From: Turnera subulata
Taxonomy: Eukaryota > Streptophyta > Magnoliopsida > Malpighiales > Passifloraceae
Assembly: GCA_028386065.3 (NCBI GenBank)
Contig: JAKUCV010006183.1
Span: forward strand, 7,982 to 71,981
Direction: 5' to 3'
DNA length: 64,000 nucleotides
The notes below the pieces were generated by a model. It was not told where the DNA came from. It worked only from the letters and a program-made list of their open reading frames with translations, and did not search any database. Positions 39,257-59,535 of this stretch are shown here, one piece after another (positions within the stretch are counted from its first letter, which is position 1; the number at the start of each line of letters is the position of its first letter). The position numbers and the translations under genes were made by a program.

Positions 39257-39758
39257 GTTTATTCCAAGTATATATACAATTAAACAATACCAATTTCTAA
39301 CTTCTAATTACATCTCCAATTGAATTATAAACCTAATCACACTTATTTTTAAAAATTTTATTCTCCCAATAAATAGTTTTATTTAAATTTCATTACAATT
39401 CAAATTCTAAAAAAGATATAACATAATATGGATTTGATCTACTAAAATATATAAATTTATACACTAAATAAAAGTTTATAAAGTGTAGATCACAAATACT
39501 TAAAGAAAAAAATCCTCTAATCCATGTTATATTTTTACAAAAATTTTAAGTATACTTAGAGGATGTTCACTTTGTAGCAATTGTTTGGGATGCGAAGTTA
39601 TAGTCATTCCTTGATGGAAACTTTATTACCTATTACTGGTGGGCTTTTGGACTACTTGTTTTGTTATTTTGGGGTCACGATAACTAAATATTTGACTATT
39701 TAATTTCTTTTGTCTAATTAAAAATATTTTTTTTAATAAATTGATTTGTTGCTATAGG
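39257..39758. other. AT-rich spacer
   Basis: About 500 bases of AT-rich sequence between the peptidase fragment and the decayed E2-like copy. Nothing else is recognisable. It may include a diverged intron of the E2-like copy, which would correspond to the intron before its HPYV exon. Confidence 0.5.
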
Positions 39759-40735
39759 CATCCGCTTGTTTATCCAAACACTGGACATGTCTTCACTACC
39801 CACCTAGGATGAATGGGCAAATGGTGAGAGAACCCTGTCCCAGACGTCCTCTTTCATCAACTTCAACTGGAGCCTAATTTTCATGAACATTGCAACTTGG
39901 TGCTGCTTAAGTAAGCTTTCTTATACATTTTTTTTAGTTAGAGATCCAATTAGTTAGAAATGAAATAGCACAAATATTTCTTTTGCTTTAAATGGTAACA
40001 TTTCTTCTCCTTCTTTTGTCCCTTAAGGATCTTCCTCATAATCCCACAAGATTTGCTGATTTATTCTTAAACTGTTGTTCAGGATTTGTTGGCAAATTCC
40101 AATTGTATACAACTTTATCATATATTCGATGTTCATATTTTTTCATGTATGGAAGGTACCGATTATAGGATATACACACAGTAGGAACGTGAGGCCTTGA
40201 TGTGTGTTATAAGGACTTCACCTGGTTTCCTCTTATATTTTATTTATTTGGAGTGTTATTATGGTTTCTATTATAGTTTTATTTTGTCCAGAATCTATAC
40301 TATTTTCCTTATATTGGTTGGGAGGCATGGAAAGGCGTTTCACCTCCAATATTGTGTTAGTAAATGACAAGATGCTTCACCTGTTTTTGTTTTGGTTTTG
40401 TTTTTGCAGACTGAAGTAGCTGGAAATTAGATTTTTCGTGCCTATGCCAGAGTCATAAGGCTCTTCATCAACACAGAAGAGGCGATTTTGATATGCTGGG
40501 CCGGAGATTGGGAGACTGGTTAGATCGCACATTCCCACCGTTTATGTGACAAACTTAAAGATTGCTAACAATTTGCTGACGCTCTACAACACCTGAAAGA
40601 GAGGGATATAAGGGACATATTTTGGCATCCGATAGTTTTGTTTGAGCAATTTGCCATTAATGATCGTCAAGAAATAGAGAATGTTTTATCTATAGTTGAG
40701 GACAGGGGATGTGAAACTATGGTCATCTCTTAGTG
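39759..40735 (+). pseudogene. Decayed second copy of the E2-like gene
   Basis: After an acceptor-like TAG at 39756-39758, GCATCCGCTTGTTTATCCAA matches the exon 3 start of the 35990 gene (HPLVYPNTGHVF against HPYVCSNSGHLLF) but soon meets a stop. A GATCTTCCTCA word near 40028 matches the exon 4 start. From about 40465 a stretch aligns with exon 5 (GGCTCTTCATCAACACAGAA..., GGGAGACTGGTTAGATCGCA, CGTTTATGTGACAAACT), again with frameshifts and stops. The equivalents of exons 1 and 2 are not seen. Introns are kept, so this is a DNA-level tandem duplicate. Confidence 0.8.
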
Positions 40736-41927
40736 CCTGGCTGCTTATTAGTTAGTAGTAACTATTGTCGTGAGCTTGGTACATAACCTTGACACCGTTT
40801 AGAATTATAATACTTCCTTCTTTGCTTAACTCTTCTTAAAAGAACAATTTAATTTCTTTTGTTTGATTAAAAATGTTTGTAATTGTCTTTCATATCTATT
40901 TCCTAGTCATAGAGACGAGAGTTTGATTAGAATCACGAAATCTTATATTTCAATTGATAGCTAGTGGCAGTTTTATGACTTTATCCCTTGTTATTTTTTT
41001 TTATTATCTGAATTGGTTGTTGAATTTAATTTTGGTAAAACAAAAAGAAAACTGGATGAAAATTTGCATCTTTACTAGAAAATGCAAAAAAAAAAAGAAT
41101 AATAGTAAGCCCATCGGCCCAAATCCTTCACCGTAAAGGTGATTAAGATTATATCCTTTTAGCAACAAGCCCAAATTCAAAGAAGCCTTTGTTTAGCTAG
41201 TATTTCTGTCATACCAACATACCAAGATATCATTCATAAAAAAGAAGATATCTATGTCTATATATATACATACGCGCACGAATTTGTCAGAATGAATGAC
41301 ATAAATATTCTTATTAATATTATTAATAATAGTAAATAATATATAACATTTATTTTCTTATAATATTTTTTTATGACATAAATCTCTCGTAATAATTCTT
41401 TTAGTATAAAATTTCATAATAATATCCTAATATGACAGCTCCCAAATCCCCTTCATATTACCAAGAAAACCATCACTTTTGTTACCAAAAGTAAAACATT
41501 TAAAGCCCATCCCAAAATAACAAAAAGAAAAACCATAAACTTCGCGGAAGGCAGGTTTTATTTATTTCTTTGTACGTACGTTTAATTTATTTCGGTGGAA
41601 GCACGTTTTATTTCTCTATTTATTGTTCAGATTTGAACATTAGATTAAAAAAAAAAAACCGAATCACGATGATTTAATTTAACAATAAAATAACCATAAA
41701 AAAGATAGATACGAAGAAAACACCCCTCCACTGAAGAAAACCGCCTCCCATCGTGTCGCCCATTTTCCCGCGAAAACCTCACTCCTCCATCTCTCTCCCT
41801 CCTCTCCCTCAAAAATCTTCCTCATTCATAATGATTCCTTCTCCTCCTCTCTCTCTATCAATCCAAAAATAATTAAAAAAAAAATCCCTAATCCTCCCCA
41901 AAACACCTCGCTACTCCACACTCACAA
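40736..41927. other. Intergenic region upstream of the kinase gene
   Basis: AT-rich sequence that turns pyrimidine-rich (CTCCTCT words) from about 41740. Nothing coding was recognised. The last 200 bases probably include the kinase promoter and leader. Confidence 0.5.
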
Positions 41928-41993
41928 ATGCAACGACGTCGAATCAAACCATTACTCTTCTTCTTCTTCTTCCTCTATGTTCTCCGATCATAA
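41928..41993 (+). promoter_or_regulatory. Upstream open reading frame in kinase leader
   Basis: An ATG in fair context (A at -3) opens a 21-codon frame, MQRRRIKPLLFFFFF..., ending TAA eight bases before the main ATG at 42002. A second upstream ATG at 41977 opens an 81-codon frame that overlaps the main start out of frame. Both could reduce translation of the kinase. The main ATG itself has a poor context (CCC before ATG). Confidence 0.45.
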
Positions 41994-42001
41994 CATCTCC
42001 C

Positions 42002-49821
<7,820 letters not shown>

Positions 49822-52800
49822 GAATGTTGCGCGATTCTTTCAACCAGTCTGTACATGCTTCAATGGTTACATGATTCTAAATCTAAAAAAAGAGTGGACG
49901 GGAGGAACCCTTAATGCCTCTGCTTTTGCCTCGGCCATGTCGTTTTAGGCTTTCAGTACAGAGTGGAATTCCAGAGCTGCGTCCAACAGGTACTGAACAT
50001 TGTTGCGATGGTGTTAGTGGTCTTTGTAAGTAAATACTTTGTTGCCTTAGTGAATAATACTTGAATGCATAGGAACTGCAGGAAAACAAATATAATTGGA
50101 AGTGGTAAATTGATGACAGAAACTAATAGACACAGTTCGGTGTAATCAAGCCAACTTTTATGCAGATATTATTGCAGCTGGCCGTTTGCAGTTCGGATAC
50201 AACCTCAGGGTGGGGATTCAGCCTGCAATCATGGAGAAATACTAGTCTCACCACTTCACCACCTTTCATTGACCTTTAACAGCGTTTGTGGGGGTGGCTG
50301 AGCAGCACATGCCGTTTGCTTTGGAGACTATTGCACTCAGTTTTCTTCATACATCCCGAGCACTTTCCTTTCTTCAATGGTCTGCTGTTAACTACAGTTA
50401 CATTGTTAAAGGACAGTTATAACATTCCAAATGTTGATTCACTTTTAAGCTCTGTAATTCGAGTGCTCCATCGTATTTGATTTTCGACATGATCGTATCT
50501 TTGTTTGCCATTTAAGGCTGTCTTAAGTCATTGATTGTGTTCCATTAGATAGGAAAAGTAGATAAGTTCTGTTCGCTAGCTAGTTGCCAGCATCTGCTCG
50601 AATCTTTTGTGATGTGTTCTTAATCTAAATGATCTTTTCGATCTTCTTTCATTCTTGGTAATTGGAGTAAAGTTACCATACAAAGCAAATCATAGGGAGC
50701 AGAGAGAGCAGCTGTTCTTGTCTGTTACCAGCTTCCTTTCTTCCCTGTCGAAAACTTAATTCCAAACCACTTCCTTCTCATGGTCACAATCAGATAATTT
50801 CCACAATCGAAGCCTTTTGGCTTGTTTCTTATGTCAAAATGATATTCTTAATCCAATGAATAGTGCTGACTTTGGCAGGACCGCTGTTTACGCTAGTAAT
50901 ATGATTTGATTTGATTTGCTTACTAAAAGTTGCTTGGGTGGAAAGTACAGGTGTGCTGCGTGCAACATCCATTATCAACAAGACCCAATTGATTGCCCAA
51001 TTAAGAAAAACCACTAGCAACATTTTTTTATAATAATTTTCCATGTCTGTTGCAGCTCTAGTTTTTATTCTCCAAATGGCCCTGTGCCATTGACCGCTGA
51101 TATATGCCCCCAATTGCTGCTACTTTCACAGACGCTTCAGGTTGCTTGAACCATAATATCACTGCTTTGACATCGACAGAGTAACAAGCTTTCTTTGTCT
51201 CCCATTATCATTATTTGAAGTAGCGGCGTAAAAGGCCACGATGGTCCCCTAACATACATATATATATATATATATTGCTAATTGCTTGGAATTCAACTAC
51301 ATGACGAACTTGACAATACATTAATTGCTTTTTTTTTTCACTTTTAAAAATCAGTTTCATACAGTTAATTCCTTCAAAATTATATCTTACGAGTGAGCCA
51401 TTGATATTGATAATTATAAAAAAAGAAAAAGCCTTAGGTACACTTACGATAAATTTTCTTGTATAATTGACCACATTGCGTAAATAGTTGTATTATGTAT
51501 GTATATGTGTATCGAATACAGCTACCGGGGTTATATCGCAAATCTGAGAACAGAATCACTTCGGGATATATTCAGGCAGGTGTATAAGGCAAAGTGCGCA
51601 GGGCAATATCTCCGGAGCCAATAGGTTTCCCTTATTGAGGAAAACCACATTCATTACAAAAATATGAATGAGACCATGCTTTATATTACTTTTCCACATG
51701 TATTTGTGTTTTAAATTAAAGAATTGACTTATGAGCAAATACGCCATAAGCATCCGGCAACCAGCATTTCCCTAATTACGTATTTTTCCCAGACTATCGA
51801 GGATGGAGGCCAAAACTGCCAAATAAAAATCAGAGATTTAATATTAATACCAGATAACCCAATCATTCAACCTAAACTTTTACCAATCAAAAAAAAAAAA
51901 AAAGGTTGAACTCTTCAAATAGATTTCACAAAATAAAGAAAGTAATGCATTGCTATTTTTTTTACAATAAATGATATATCGCTTTTGCTTCTGTATGTAT
52001 TATTATGTAACACACTTGGTTGCCTCCTTTACAAGCCAGAGGTATGACTTACGTTTCTATCATTGTTAAAGTTTTAAATAAACTCAAGCTTCTGATGTAA
52101 CATAAGTAGTTCAAAAAGTCACAAGTAATAAAAGGTAAAAACTCTCTTAATACTACTACTTGCTTTGCAATGAAACAATAGCACAAATTCTTTACCGACA
52201 GTGGGCTATGTACATTAGATTAATAATTAATTAATAGCCATGATCATGGGCTCGGTTGCCATCCAATGACGTAAGGCAGCGATCTCTTGTGAAATCATAG
52301 CAAATACAAATAAAATCACCTTTAGAGTGCCTACTTTAAAGCAGTTCCAAGCTCATTAATTATAGAGATGTAAATTAATTAACTTGGTGGGTAATCTGTA
52401 TTTTATGAGATATTGCCATGATATCTTGTTATAGGAAAAGAAAAGTAGTAAAAGGAAAATTATTATGGATGAGAACAAGTGGACAACCTGTCCTCTACTT
52501 CTCATCATGGAGTGTGAATTCATTTTTTTTTAATTAATCAAGCAAGCAGGGAGGAAAACATATATTTCTTTCGAGCAGTGCAACCAACACTTTTCTAAAA
52601 GGTCATATAATTCTTGTTTACTCGCATATCTTTTAGCATATACGGGGTATATAAGCAGAATAAAAGCACAAAAGTGCTCGCTATTTTGAGGAGCCCTCAA
52701 CTTTATAAAGTCCCTAAAAGCTGCGCTTTGACAAATTAAAGTGCTTTAATTTTCTCTTATCAACAGAAAAATGTATATATATATGATCTGGGCCGCCAAA

Positions 52801-52888
52801 TATCATCACCGAGCTATCATCACCTGCAGGCTGCACATCTGAACCAAAAATACAAAAAATATATAACAATTGAATTAAGCTAGACATT
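49822..52888. other. Intergenic region, no gene seen
   Basis: About 3.1 kb including the kinase 3' untranslated part. AT-rich, with TA microsatellites (about 51255-51276) and A runs. No coding or RNA gene recognised. Confidence 0.55.
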
Positions 52889-52893
52889 GTAAC

Positions 52894-53527
52894 TGTTGAA
52901 TAGTATGGTGTTTTGTTTTGAATCCCACATCGATAGGAAGTGTGGTTATGGAGGTATGAAAATGCTATAAAAGAAACCCCTCTCCTTCCCTTTAGAATCA
53001 TCCCAAAAATTTAGAGTACATTTATATCCTAACAATTGTACTAAATACTCTTCTCCTAGTAAAAAGAACAGGCCCTTTTCTAGTGGTGCTCCGGAGACGT
53101 AGGCAAAATTGGCCGAACTCCGTTATCAATTTTGAGTGTGTTTTTTTTTTATTATTCCGCCTTTAATTTCCGCATTTGTTTATTTGTTTAGTATTCAACA
53201 TTGGCGGCTAAGCCGCCTTATCTCTTTGCTGGCCGGCTAAGCCGCCTTATTTCTTTCTTGGCTGGCAAAGCCGCCTTGTTTAATTTGTTGGCCGGCTAAG
53301 CCGCCTTTGTCGGGTATAGGTTGTGAATTATAACACTGTGCAAGTGAGTCCTGTCTAGGAGGCTGGGTTTTAAGTAAACCACTGTTCCTCCAGTCTTTCC
53401 TGGGGATTTATCTTGGAATGATAATTCTGTCTAAGGGGATAGGCTAGGCCATCTTTCTTGGGAATTATCGAATCAGTTCAATTCACTAGTTTGTTGTAGT
53501 GGGGAAATTACCCGAGTTTTCCCAACA
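52894..53527 (+). repeat. 5' LTR of copia element
   Basis: 634 bp, TGTTGAATAG ... TTTCCCAACA. It differs from the 3' LTR mainly by one extra GGCCGGCTAAGCCGCC-type unit of about 29 bp near 53222-53250, plus scattered substitutions. Confidence 0.93.
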
Positions 53528-53529
53528 AG

Positions 53530-53542
53530 TGGTAGCGGAGCC
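53530..53542 (+). other. Primer-binding site of copia element
   Basis: TGGTAGCGGAGCC two bases after the 5' LTR, a slightly mutated version of the copia sequence TGGTATCAGAGC that pairs with the initiator methionine tRNA. Confidence 0.8.
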
Positions 53543-53598
53543 GAAGGTTCGTCCTTTGGGCTATTTGAAATTGTTGAATACTATCTTTTGATTTTGTA

Positions 53599-53716
53599 AT
53601 GGCGGAAGCAGGTTCAAAACAGGCTACATCAAGTACACAGTCAGGAGAGATGGTTTCCACATCCAGTTGGTCGAGGATCCCAGTATCTAGTTCGAAGCTT
53701 GCTGTGGAGATATTTT
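53599..53716 (+). pseudogene. Gag start of copia element (truncated)
   Basis: MAEAGSKQATSSTQSGEMVS and about 20 more residues, then the frame runs into the inverted repeat. The capsid core and the CCHC zinc knuckle are absent. Confidence 0.6.
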
Positions 53717-54036
53717 GTGAGGGCCCTCTCCCCGAGGGACCCACCAAACCCAAGTATTGTTACATCACTCCCTCCGCCCGATTAAATCCTTTACCATGCT
53801 GCAGCACTAGGGATTCGAACTCGGGACGTGATGCTTTTTATCCCCCTCAAGGAGAGCACCTTCACCAATTCATCTGCAGCTGAGTTGGTGAAGGTGCTCT
53901 CCTTGAGGGGGATAAAAAGCATCACGTCCCGAGTTCGAATCCCTAGTGCTGCAGCATGGTAAAGGATTTAATCGGGCGGAGGGAGTGATGTAACAATACC
54001 TGAATATGGTGGGTCCCTCGGGGAGAGGGCCTTCAC
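53717..54036. repeat. Large inverted repeat with SINE-like arms
   Basis: Two arms of 155 bp (53717-53871 and 53882-54036) around a 10-base centre (ATCTGCAGCT). Pairing is nearly complete, with mismatches mostly near CCAAACCCAAG/CTGAATATGG. The right arm contains TGGTGAAGGTG, fitting an RNA polymerase III A box, and AGTTCGAATCC, fitting a B box, about 40 bases apart, which suggests tRNA-derived SINE sequence. A transcript would fold into a long hairpin. Confidence 0.85.
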
Positions 54037-55169
54037 AGAAAAGGTGCCTTTTTTTGGAGGTATGGTCTGGAAAACCTGCTACAGATTATGATTCTTTGCG
54101 TGTGTTTGGCTCCACTGCATACTACCATGTAAATGAATCAAAGTTAGATCCACTAGCAAAGAAGGCTCTATTTATGGGTCTTAATGCTGGAGTGAAGGGA
54201 TACCTTCTTTGGTGTCTAGAGGCAAAGAAGACTATTATCTGCAGGGATGCTACCTTTGATGAATCTGCCATGTTGACTAAGGTAAATCCAGAAGAAGCTG
54301 GTGGTACTTCACAGCATGTGGAGTGTGTATCAAAGCAGGTGGAGTTTGAGCCTACTATGGTGATCCCAGCTAAGAGCACCAATGGTGACTCTCCCTTGAC
54401 AGAGGAAGAGTCAGATGAAGAAGAGGTTCCGACCCAAGAACCTACGCAGCAGTTCGAGTCAATTGCCACTAGTAGACCGAGACGAGAAAGGAAAAACTAG
54501 AACGTCTCATTGAAACGGTGGCCTATGCACTTCCAGTCGTCGATGATGTTCCTTCCACTTTTTGAGAAGCCATTCGGAGTTCTGAAAGTAGCAGTTGGAA
54601 AGAGGCAATAGAGGAGGAGATGAAATCTCTTCAGAAGAACAAGACATGGAAGTAGACACAACTACCGAAGGGAAAGAAGGCAATTGGATGCAAATGGGTA
54701 TTTGCTAAAAAAGAAGGATTTCCTAACAAAAGTAATGTTCGCAACAAGGCAAAATTGGTGGCTAAAGGCTACGCTCAGAAGGAGGGAATTGATTATAATG
54801 AGGTATTTTCTCCAGTTGTGAAGCATTCCTCTATGAGAATTCTGTTGGCCTTGGTAGCACAGTTGAATTTGGAGCTAGCTCAACTTGATGTGAAGACCGC
54901 GTTTAGATGGTGACTTGAAGGAGGAAATCTATATGACTCAGCCAGATGGATACAAAGTTGCTGGTAAAGAAAATTGGGTGTGCAAACTAGACAAGTCGTT
55001 GTACGGTTTGAAGCAATCACCAAGACAGTGGTACAAACGATTTAACAAGTTTATGATGGGTCAGAAGTACATAAGAAGCAAATACGACCATTGTGTGTAT
55101 TTGAGAAGACTTCAAGATGGGTCCTACATCTACCTACTCTTATATATTAATGACATGCTGATAGCTGCA
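54037..55169 (+). pseudogene. Copia pol: integrase tail and reverse transcriptase (5' part)
   Basis: 54060-54500 reads the integrase C-terminus and linker (VWSGKPATDYDSLRVFGSTA, KALFMGLNAGVKGYLLW). Reverse transcriptase follows: TGA near 54564 and TAG near 54653 interrupt it, and a frameshift occurs near 54905 (LDVKTAF then [16 protein letters not shown]). The catalytic motif reads YINDML where the family has YVDDML, so the first catalytic aspartate of the pair is replaced. The frame ends at the solo LTR insertion and continues at 58506. Confidence 0.85.
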
Positions 55170-55174
55170 AAGAG
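55170..55174. repeat. Target duplication of nested LTR, left
   Basis: AAGAG, repeated at 58501-58505. Confidence 0.88.
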
Positions 55175-58100
55175 TGTGGAAGCCCGTACCCCAATTAAAT
55201 AAAAATAAAATAATTAAATGAAAAAGAGTTACCAAAATACTCTTGAAACCCGGGGTACAAAAACCGATGCTTCGGCATACAAACATTTTCCATGAAAATT
55301 GTATTAACAACGAGATGTCATAAAAGTAAATAAGTTCAACCGGCTTAACAAGTAGTAAGCCATCACGGCATCACGCCGACATAATATCACAAAATCGACT
55401 CCGGCCAACTGCCGATATAGAGATAAAATATTTATGACATCTCGAGTTATTTCACATGCAGCGGAAGATAAAGGTAATAATAAAATCAGTATAGAAAATA
55501 ACATGCATATGGCCCTATGGATCCCACCGAGAGATAATGCACAACTACCTGCTGAAGTGACTGCGTCTGATCTCCGGGTCGAAGGTATAAGTGAGTCTGC
55601 ACGCTAACTAAGTCTGAAAAACAACGGTGGCGATTATGTGAGTCGCCTACTCAGTGAACATTAAAAGTCTAAATATACATGAAAGTGAAGTCATGCTCGT
55701 AGGGTGAGTAGCTCACGAGCACAAGTACAGCATACTAGCAAATCAGAATCACACACCAACACATATACGTTTTATGGTATTATAGTTCGTATTATTTGAA
55801 CTCAATGCGTTATTTTATTGTTATCATTATTATTATTTTTATTATTATGGGCCCTCTACTGTGGGTCAAGTCTCGGTAGCGCATCTGATCAGATCAGGGT
55901 GTGAAACCCAAATGTCGAACCTCAGAAGGGGTAGATTCTGAGGCCAAAAACCACTGATAAATCTCGAGTGGCCGCTAGCTACCTGAGGGTGCACTCAGAC
56001 ACACCTAACCGGTGCAAGTCTTCCAGGGGTGCACCTACATCCCCTGGGCATGCTAAACATCATAATGTGACCCGAGGGTACCCACCCTCCCTCGGGGCTA
56101 CCAACCGTCACCACAGTAGAATTTAGTATTTTATTCTTAATTACACTTTACATTTTTGTTGAAGTACATTATGCCTTTCAGGGAAGTGTGAATGGTATGT
56201 GTCCCTGTCCAATCCGAGCCTGCGGCCCTTAACCATACATTATTACGGTCGAGATACATTATGTCTTTCAGGGATGTGTGCACTGTAAGTGTCCCTGTTT
56301 CATCCGGGCCTGCGGCCCATAATCACACATTATCACCAAAGTAGTTTTTCATAAAGAAATTAGGCATGTGAGAACAATCAGGTATACAATTCCAATCATC
56401 GCATGTAGCAAACAAGGCAAGTAAACAAACAAACCACACCAACATGCATTCACAAAACATATACAAAAAGACTTGTAATGTCACCTCGAAATGTCGATTA
56501 TGACTTCTTCCCGATCCGAGTCTACAGCTCCCGAGGTATCTCCCGAGTCTGAATACCGGCACATAATATAATCACTAAACCAATTTTAGGAATAAGACGT
56601 GTATGTATGCTAATGGTATTCTCTAATCGAGTATCTCCCGTCCCTAACTATCCAATTATAAGACTTCCGGGTCTAAGTCCAAAAGGATATTTTCTCTTCC
56701 ATAACTCCCACGATTAGGGATCCAAGATTCATCGGTTTATGTCAATTAACAAATTCTCGGGCCTAAGGCCCACTAAATCCTTAATCACAAATTCTGGGCC
56801 GTGGGCCCACTTTCTTAAGTCCATATTTACCGATTATGAAATTGGGCTTCGAACCCGTTCTTAATGTCCGTGAATTTAATTACCCGTGATTAGGCCTTAA
56901 GTCCGTATTTTAAGTCCGTATAAAACATTCTAAACTTACAAATGAGATTATTGGGCTTGGGCCCGGTTTTTCCTAAAACCATCCCAAAGTCATCCCGAGC
57001 CCAAGATTAATCGGCCTAAAGTACTATCCGTGTCGGTATTTTCTCCCGGCCACACACTCTAACTCTCCGCTCTCGGAAATCCTCAATTCACCAAATATAT
57101 AAATATAAATGTGTTTCGTAAAAATAAATTCCAAAATTTAAGTACATAACATAACTGAGATAAAACAAGGATAATACCGTCTAACACTTCGTAATACGAG
57201 ACAATCTATCCGTTGGGCAGACTTCGAGCCTTCGCCGGAAAATTCCCGAGCCTTCGCCGGATTCCGGTGAACTCGCCGGAAAACACCCAAAAACTGCCAC
57301 CATCGTCAGCAACATCATATTCACATCACCCCAAACAATTACTCAACACCAAACCACACAGATCCTTAAAAAAAACGAATTACAAAAAAAAGAAGAGGAA
57401 CCAAAATGGTCTTACCCGAAGATTCGCTGCCAAACCCGGATCTGCCCGGATTTTAGAACAGCAGCAATCCCCAACGAACAACTCACTGCCACCCAAACCA
57501 CAACAACCAAAATTCAAGACAACCCCTCCTCAACGATTGTTGCCGAACCCACAAAACAAACCACCTGCCGGAACCAACACGCAGCAACACAACCACCACA
57601 GCACCACACAGACCCGACACACAAAACCAAAAACCCATATTAGCATAGCTCGACCAAGACCCGACCACTCCAAAACCATCAACCACTAAATCCCAACAAA
57701 ACCAACAAAGAGGAGTAGAAAGAAGGCGGCATCGAGGCTTACCAACACAGTGACGGCACGCGACGAAGACGAACGAGCTCGACCCTCGAGCTCTCCGTCC
57801 AGTGGCCCTCGGTGGGTGTGTTGCCTCTGTCTTTGACGCAGCAAGAGCCGTCTCCCTGGCTCGTAGGTCCATGAACTCGAGGGAGGGAGGAGTGTAATAG
57901 GTGATGGCGGCGGTGGCTCTGTGTCCCAGCGACGGTGACACGGGAGGAAGGAGGGGGTATGGTGGCGGCGACGGGTTCAGTGAGAGGAAGGGAAGGAGAC
58001 GAGATGGAAGAAAAAGAAAAGAAAGGAAAAGGATCTGTTGCAGGGTGGAATGCAGGGAAGAAGAAGATAAGAAAAAGAGAGGAGATAGTGGGGGACAAGG

Positions 58101-58500
58101 CCGTTGAGGGTGGCGGCGGCAAGTGGAGAAGAAACGGTAGGAAGAAAAAGAAAAACGAAAGTGAAGAAGAAGAGAATAAGGAGAAGGAGGCAAAGAGGAC
58201 TTTTAGGGTTGGCCGGCTCAGCCCCGAAACGACGTCGTTTCGGGCTGGGGCGCGGTCAACCCACTTCAGTCAACGCGGGGGTTTTTTTTTTTTTGACCCA
58301 AAACGACGTAGTTTTAACTAAAACTACGGTAAACGTCGTGTTTCGTCCCAAAACGTGTTTTAGGTCTGACGAAACTCAAAAGCAACGTATTACCACTCAT
58401 AATTAATGAATCCCATGGAAAATAATTTAATTTAATTCTCATTACCGAAATCCGAATTTTTTTTTTTATAAATCAATAAACGAAAAACCGGGGCGTTACA
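55175..58500 (-). mobile_element. 3.3-kb solo LTR, chromovirus-like, nested in copia element
   Basis: A 3326-bp insertion with TG...CA ends (TGTGGAAGCCCG ... GGGGCGTTACA) between exact AAGAG duplications. Removing it restores the copia frame across the junction ([11 protein letters not shown]). The complementary strand starts TGTAACGCCCCGG, typical of Ty3/gypsy Tekay/Del chromovirus LTRs, so it is probably a minus-strand solo LTR. No terminal direct repeat or polymerase motif is present inside. It holds a GC-rich part (57200-58300) with open frames on both strands that look compositional, a tandem repeat at 56163-56340, and a perfect 22-bp palindrome at 58223-58244. Confidence 0.8.
56163..56340. 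repeat. Two-unit tandem repeat inside solo LTR
   Basis: The word series TTATG.CTTTCAGGGA, GTGTCCCTGT and CCTGCGGCCC occurs twice with about 100-bp spacing. Confidence 0.75.
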
Positions 58501-58505
58501 AAGAG

Positions 58506-59433
58506 CCAAGTTGAAATTGACAAGTTGAAGGCTCAGTTGAGTAAAGAGTTCGAGATGAAGGATTTAGGAGAAGCCAAGAAGATTCTCGACATAGAGATAA
58601 GCAGGGATAGAGAGAGAGGCAAGCTTTGGCTAACACAGAAGCAGTATTTGAAGAAAGTACTACAACGTTTTGGTATGAATGAGGAATCAAAACCTGTAGG
58701 TACTCCACTTGCCCCTCATTTGAAACTTAGCTGCCAGTTATCTCCACAGACAGAAGAAGAACGAGAGTACATGACGAAGATCCCATATGCTAATGCAGTT
58801 GGAAGTTTGATGTATGCAATGGTATGTACGAGACCAGATATTTCACAAGCTGTTAGTGTTGTGAGCAAATACATGCATGATCCAGGCAGAGGACATTGGC
58901 AAGCTGTGAAATGGATTCTTCGGTATATCAAAGATACCGTAGATGTTGGCTTAATGTTTGAGCGGGATGAATCACTTGGTCAAGGATTGGTTGGATATTG
59001 TGATTCCGACTATGCAGGAGATTTGGATAAGCGAAGATCGACGACGGGCTATTTGTTCACTTTAGCAAAAGCCCCTATTAGTTGGAAGTCTACTTTACAG
59101 TCAACGGTGACTTTGTCTACAATGGAGGCAGAGTATATGGCTATTACAGAGGCTGTGAAGGAGGCAATTTGGCTTCATGGGTTGCTAAAAGACTTGGGAG
59201 TTGGTCAGAAACAACTTGTAGTATATTCTGACAGTCAGAGTGCTATTCATTTAGCGAAGAATCAAGTCTTTCATGCACGGACGAAGCACATTGATGTTCT
59301 CTATCATTTTGTGCGGGAGATACTTCTCCAGAAGATTTTGACTACAGAGAATCCTGCAGATATGATGACCAAGGCGGTCACAAGGGCCAAGTTTGAACAT
59401 TGTTTAGACTTGGTCAATATCCTGCACATTTGA
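58506..59433 (+). pseudogene. Copia pol: reverse transcriptase end and RNase H
   Basis: Open frame continuing the interrupted polyprotein: [20 protein letters not shown], the thumb-like [16 protein letters not shown], then RNase H with [54 protein letters not shown], and the C-terminal [12 protein letters not shown]. These blocks are those of the Tork/Tnt1 branch. RNase H acidic residues appear intact. Confidence 0.88.
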
Positions 59434-59524
59434 GTTGGCACTAGATGGCGCAAGTTGGAAGCACTGCAAAGGCTGTTCTTTGTTTGATTGAGAAGATAGA
59501 GGTTTGGTGGAACTACAAAACACC

Positions 59525-59535
59525 AAGGTGGAGAT
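59525..59535 (+). other. Polypurine tract of copia element
   Basis: AAGGTGGAGAT immediately before the 3' LTR, the usual copia second-strand primer. Confidence 0.82.

Noticed and set aside
57213..57689. 158-codon open frame on the plus strand, Pro/Gln/Thr-rich
   Set aside because: Same solo LTR; low-complexity translation without a domain.
57483..58193. 236-codon open frame on the minus strand
   Set aside because: It lies in the GC-rich part of a solo LTR, is Ser/Pro-rich with no family motif, and overlapping open frames exist on other strands. Composition explains it.
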